This document shows positions 60,977 through 64,000 of a DNA stretch of 64,000 nucleotides, one piece after another. The DNA comes from Saccharothrix obliqua (GTDB taxonomy: Bacteria > Actinomycetota > Actinomycetes > Mycobacteriales > Pseudonocardiaceae): positions 1,178,001 through 1,242,000 of the forward strand of contig NZ_JAHXGQ010000001.1 of assembly GCF_019375475.1 (NCBI RefSeq), read 5' to 3'. Positions within the stretch are counted from its first letter, which is position 1. Each line of letters opens with the position of its first letter. Under the pieces are notes generated by a model. The model worked only from the letters and a program-made list of their open reading frames with translations, was not told where the DNA came from and did no database searches. A program made the position numbers and the translations under genes.

Positions 60977-61858
60977 GGGCACCACATCCTGCTCAGCGGG
61001 CCGCCGGGCACGGGCAAGACGATGTTGGCCGAGCGCCTGGTGGGCCTCCTGCCGCCGTTGTCGGGCGAGGACGCGATCGCGGTGACGGCGATCCACTCGG
61101 TGGCCGGTCTGCTCACGCCGGAGACACCGCTGGTGGCGGCGCCGCCGTTCGTGTCGCTGCACTCCTCGACGTCCGCGGAGGCCCTGGTGGGTGGCGGCGG
61201 TGGTCTGGCGAAACCGGGTGCGGTGAGCCGTGCGCACCGGGGTGTGTTGTTCATCGACGAGGCGTCGGAGTTCGGGACGCGTTGCCTGGACGCGTTGCGC
61301 ACGTGCTTGGAGGACGGCGAGGTCCGCATCGCCCGGCGTGACGGCATAGCCCGCTACCCGGCGCGGTTCCAGCTCGTGCTGGCGACCAACTCGTGCCCGT
61401 GCGCGCCGCCGAAGGACGTCGACTGCGTCTGCCTGCCCGCTGCGAAACGCCGTTACCAGAGCAGGCTCTCCGGTCCGCTGCTGGACCGCGTCGACCTGCG
61501 GGTCACCATGCGCCCGCTGACCGTGATGCTCGGCCCGGAGCTGTCGCCGCCCGAGACGACGGCCGTGGTGCGGGAACGCGTGCGCCGCGCGCGGGACCGC
61601 GCGTCGAGCCGTTGGGCGGCACACGGCTGGCGCACCAACGCGGAGGTGCCGGGTCCCGCGCTGCGCCGGGAGTTCGGCCTGCCCAGGTCCACCACCCGCG
61701 CCGTGGACCGGGCGCTGGCGACGGGCGCCATGACCGGTCGCGGCGCCGACCGGTGCCTGCGGGTCGCCTGGACCCTGGCCGACCTGGCGGAAACCGACGA
61801 GCCCACCCCGGACCACGTGACAGCCGCCCTGGAGTTCCGCGAGAGGAGAACGGCGTGA
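60977..61858 (+). pseudogene. comM: comM (yifB), 3' part
   Basis: This is the C-terminal 293 codons of ComM in open frame from 60959 (in-frame stop at 60956-60958). It contains GHHILLSGPPGTGKTMLAERL (quoted in part; Walker A), FIDEASEFGTRCLDALR (Walker B), LVLATNSCPCAPP, the zinc-type cysteines in CPCAPPKDVDCVC, LSGPLLDRVDLRV (arginine-finger region) and the Mg-chelatase C-terminal helical domain. It has no start codon of its own before MLAERL at 61022, which is past Walker A. The fragment is therefore unlikely to work unless the element excises. Confidence 0.9.
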
Positions 61859-62106
61859 CCCCACCCCGCCCGTTCCCGAAGATCACCCGCCTCCCACCCC
61901 CACCCCGCTTCACCCCACCCGAACCCCGCCGCGAGAAGCGCAAACCCAGCCTCCGCCCCCTGGCCACGCCCCAAGACCTGAACCGCTGGGTCCTCGGCTG
62001 GCAGGGCGAACGCCTGCGCGTAGGAGCCCACCGCGCCCCTGCCGATGAACCCCCGACCACCGAACCCCCGACCACCGACCCACTCACCACTGGAGCGACC
62101 CCGTGA
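61855..62106 (+). CDS. Small Pro/Arg-rich hypothetical protein
   Basis: This 83-residue protein starts at a GTG that overlaps the comM stop (GTGA). The first 40 residues are Pro/Arg/Lys-rich, then a short ordered segment (PQDLNRWVLGWQGERLRVGA) and a Thr/Pro tail (EPPTTEPPTTDP). Overlapping start and stop codons on both sides tie it to comM and the next gene. No family is recognised. With comM split, it depends on read-through or internal promoters for expression. Confidence 0.5.
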   Translation: MTPPRPFPKITRLPPPPRFTPPEPRREKRKPSLRPLATPQDLNRWVLGWQGERLRVGAHRAPADEPPTTEPPTTDPLTTGATP

Positions 62107-62750
62107 CCACCCCCACCCCGATCAACCCCCGCCCGGCAACCCACCCGTTCGACTGGCACATCCCCGAACAGCCCTTCACCGCGCCCGCCGAAACCGGAGC
62201 TGCCGAAGCCACCCCCGACCACGCGCCACTCCGGAAGCCCCCGCCCGACCAGGACCCGCCCGGCGAAGACCCACCGGCCGAGCGCCGTCGGCCCACCCCG
62301 CCCGCCGACCACCCGTCCGACCGCACCGCTCCCCTCCACTGCCGGCAGCGCAGGACCTGCGGTTCCGCGGCCGACAGCCACCATCACCACGGCTCGGCGT
62401 CCAACCGGCGGACCAGGAGTGCCGGTGAACCGGTCCGCGGGTGCGCGCGGTCGGCCGCCCGGCGTGCTGCCGACAGGTGCTGCTCCGAGCCGGAGAGCGC
62501 GTTGTCCTGCGGGTGCGTGGCTCGGCCGGTCGAGTGCGGGCCGGTGCGCGGTACCCGTGCGTGCGTCGACCTCGACGTCCACCGCACCCGCCGCAAGGGC
62601 TGGCTGTGCGGTGTGGTCGTGGGGGAGTGGCTGGCCGTTCTCCGGATGATGCGCCGCCCCGCGCCACACCGCTGCCGGTGGTGCGTGCCACGCGACCGGA
62701 CGCGGTGGCCGGTGTGCGGCCCGGTGCCCTCGGGGGTGTGGGGTGACTGA
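62103..62750 (+). CDS. Hypothetical protein, Pro-rich then Cys/Arg-rich
   Basis: This 215-residue ORF is linked by GTGA overlap to the preceding gene, and its last 8 bp overlap dprA. The first half is Pro-rich and disordered (ATHPFDWHIPEQPF). The second half is Arg/Cys-rich with CGC, WLCGVVVGEWL and CRWCVPRD. Codon-position GC bias is clear in the first half but less so after about 62,340, so the annotated length could be wrong. The overlap chain with its neighbours supports an operon. The function is unknown. Confidence 0.45.
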   Translation: MTTPTPINPRPATHPFDWHIPEQPFTAPAETGAAEATPDHAPLRKPPPDQDPPGEDPPAERRRPTPPADHPSDRTAPLHCRQRRTCGSAADSHHHHGSASNRRTRSAGEPVRGCARSAARRAADRCCSEPESALSCGCVARPVECGPVRGTRACVDLDVHRTRRKGWLCGVVVGEWLAVLRMMRRPAPHRCRWCVPRDRTRWPVCGPVPSGVWGD

Positions 62751-63888
62751 CGCGCTGCGACTGGCCCGCGCCTACCTGTCGCGCGTGGCCGAACCCCCGG
62801 CCGGGGCGTTGGCCTCCTTCATCGCCGAGGTCGGTCCGGTGCGTGCGGCCGACCGCGTCCGGCGTGGTCAGGTGCCCTCCGCGGTGACCAGCCAGATCGC
62901 CGCGCGGCGTGCCGAGGACCGGGCCGAAGCCGACCTCGCCGCCGTGGCCGCGGTCGGCGGGCGGCTCGTGGTCCCCGAGGACGACGAGTGGCCCCGGTGG
63001 TCGCTGAACGCCCTGGAGATCGCCGCCGCGCACGGCCTCCGCTGCGGTCACGTGCCGCTGGCCCTGTGGGTGCGCGGGAAGGCCGAGCTGGCGGTGCTGG
63101 CCGAGCGCGCGGTCGCGGTGGTGGGCAGTCGGGCGGCCTCCGGGTACGGGCAGCACGTCGCGGCCGAGTTCGGGCACGGCCTGGCCGACGCGGGTGTCAC
63201 GGTGGTGTCCGGCGCGGCGTACGGCATCGACGGCGCCGCGCACCGCGGCGCGATGGCGGCGGGCGGGCCGACCATCGCGGTGCTGGCGTGCGGGGTGGAC
63301 GTCGCCTACCCGCGTGGCCACAAGGGGCTGCTCGACCGCATCGCCGAGCAGGGGCTGGTGGTGAGCGAGTACCCACCCGGCCTGCAACCGGCCCGCCACC
63401 GCTTCCTGACCAGGAACCGCCTCATCGCGGCCCTCGGGGAGGGGACCGTCGTGGTCGAGGCCGGGCGGCGCAGCGGTGCGAAGAACACCGCCGCGTCGAC
63501 GTCCGCGCTCGGCCGCGTCCTGATGGCGGTGCCGGGGCCGGTCACGTCCGCGACCTCGTCCGGGTGCCACGAACTCCTGCGGTCCGGGGAGGCGCTGGCG
63601 GTGAGCAGCGTCGCCGAGGTCATCGAGTCCACCGGGCGGCTCGGGGTGGACCTGGTCGAGGCGCGGCGCAACACCGAGGTCGGGCTGCCGCAGGGCGAGG
63701 CGCTGCGGGTGTTCGAGGCCCTGCCCCTCGACCGGGGAGCGGCCCCGGAGGCGATCGCGGTGGAGTCCGGGGTCGACCCGGCACGCGTGCGGAGCCTGCT
63801 CCCGCAGCTCGTGCAGGTCGACCTGGCGGAAGAGGACGGCGCCGGGTGGAAGCGCTCTCACGAAGGGACTTGGCGTGGCGCTACTTGA
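62743..63888 (+). CDS. dprA: DNA processing protein DprA
   Basis: This 381-residue ssDNA-binding RecA loader protects incoming DNA during transformation. The Rossmann-like core shows AVVGSRAASGYG, VVSGAAYGIDGAAHRGAM, VLACGVDVAYPRGHKGL, VSEYPPG, FLTRNRLIAALGEGTVVVEA and a C-terminal winged-helix segment (ALRVFEALPLDRG, PARVRSLLPQL). It follows comM and two small genes in an overlapping chain. dprA is conserved in many actinomycetes not known to be naturally transformable. Confidence 0.94.
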   Translation: MTDALRLARAYLSRVAEPPAGALASFIAEVGPVRAADRVRRGQVPSAVTSQIAARRAEDRAEADLAAVAAVGGRLVVPEDDEWPRWSLNALEIAAAHGLRCGHVPLALWVRGKAELAVLAERAVAVVGSRAASGYGQHVAAEFGHGLADAGVTVVSGAAYGIDGAAHRGAMAAGGPTIAVLACGVDVAYPRGHKGLLDRIAEQGLVVSEYPPGLQPARHRFLTRNRLIAALGEGTVVVEAGRRSGAKNTAASTSALGRVLMAVPGPVTSATSSGCHELLRSGEALAVSSVAEVIESTGRLGVDLVEARRNTEVGLPQGEALRVFEALPLDRGAAPEAIAVESGVDPARVRSLLPQLVQVDLAEEDGAGWKRSHEGTWRGAT

Positions 63889-63921
63889 CCAAGAGCGCCC
63901 GGAGGCGCAGCGTCAGGGGCT

Positions 63922-64000
63922 ATGCCTCCGCCGCACAGCCGTGGTCGTCGTGTCGACTTGGTCGGGCTGCGCCGTGAGCTGCCCGGCGACGTGGAATCGG
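63922..64000 (+). CDS. Start of next gene, possibly tyrosine recombinase XerC
   Basis: The open frame begins MPPPHSRGRRVDLVGLRREL with AGGGG just upstream of the ATG and runs off the window. The DLVGLRRELPGDVES stretch resembles the N-terminus of actinobacterial XerC, which commonly follows dprA. Only 26 codons are visible, so the call is tentative. Confidence 0.35.
   Translation, partial: MPPPHSRGRRVDLVGLRRELPGDVES

Noticed and set aside
62176..63861. 561-codon minus-strand open frame opposite dprA
   Set aside because: dprA on the plus strand has all family motifs. The antisense frame is Arg/Gly/Pro low complexity.

Overview
The window is very GC-rich, uses GTG starts freely and is densely packed. 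Its gene set is that of a filamentous or rod-shaped actinomycete, most likely order Pseudonocardiales (Saccharothrix/Lentzea/Actinosynnema-like). This placement is inferred from SepIVA, DUF2469, an LppX/LprG-type lipoprotein, an AAC(2')-I acetyltransferase, an actinobacterial LexA box, GlnR-type boxes and a duplicated type I signal peptidase between rplS and rnhB. No taxonomic marker gene is present, so it is not proven.

Layout: 1-4.3 kb has the 3' end of recG, a membrane protein, a lipoprotein and a hendecad-repeat DivIVA-like coiled-coil gene. A perfect LexA box lies in the gap before pyc. 4.7-14.2 kb carries pyruvate carboxylase, a metallo-beta-lactamase-fold hydrolase and a housekeeping run (rsmD, coaD, sepIVA, yceD, rpmF, rnc, mutM). 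14.2-18.1 kb has MarR and KdpE-like regulators, aac(2'), and a minus-strand set of Thr/Pro-rich exported proteins with a CAP-domain protein. 18.1-28.7 kb has acyP, smc, a plsC-type acyltransferase, a GNAT, an SSS transporter overlapping anmK, and ftsY. 29-37.4 kb has an IclR regulator divergent from malate synthase, a CHAT protein lacking its catalytic residues with a coupled CBS/zinc-ribbon partner, uricase and a secreted tripeptidyl-aminopeptidase-like hydrolase. 37.5-41.5 kb is the nitrogen cluster amt-glnB-glnD behind an 11-bp-phased GlnR-like array. 41.8-47.3 kb has a P-loop protein, ffh, an amidohydrolase, two CPBP proteases and pxpA. 47.5-53.5 kb is the translation/export block rpsP-khpA-rimM-trmD-rplS-lepB-lepB-rnhB-DUF2469-yraN.

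The main accessory feature is at 54,128-60,976. A 6.85-kb element splits comM (yifB) 21 bp upstream of its Walker A codons. Removing it restores one frame of about 504 codons, the normal ComM length. It carries a three-gene recombination module joined by 4-bp stop/start overlaps: an apparently intact tyrosine recombinase, a small HTH protein, and an 842-residue protein with nine zinc ribbons fused to a recombinase-like domain that lacks the catalytic tyrosine. Its cargo is an AlbA_2/Schlafen-type protein and a PadR-plus-membrane-protein operon. Beyond the comM 3' part are two proline-rich small genes, dprA, and possibly the start of xerC. Because comM is split, ComM function in this strain is probably lost while its neighbours yraN and dprA are intact.
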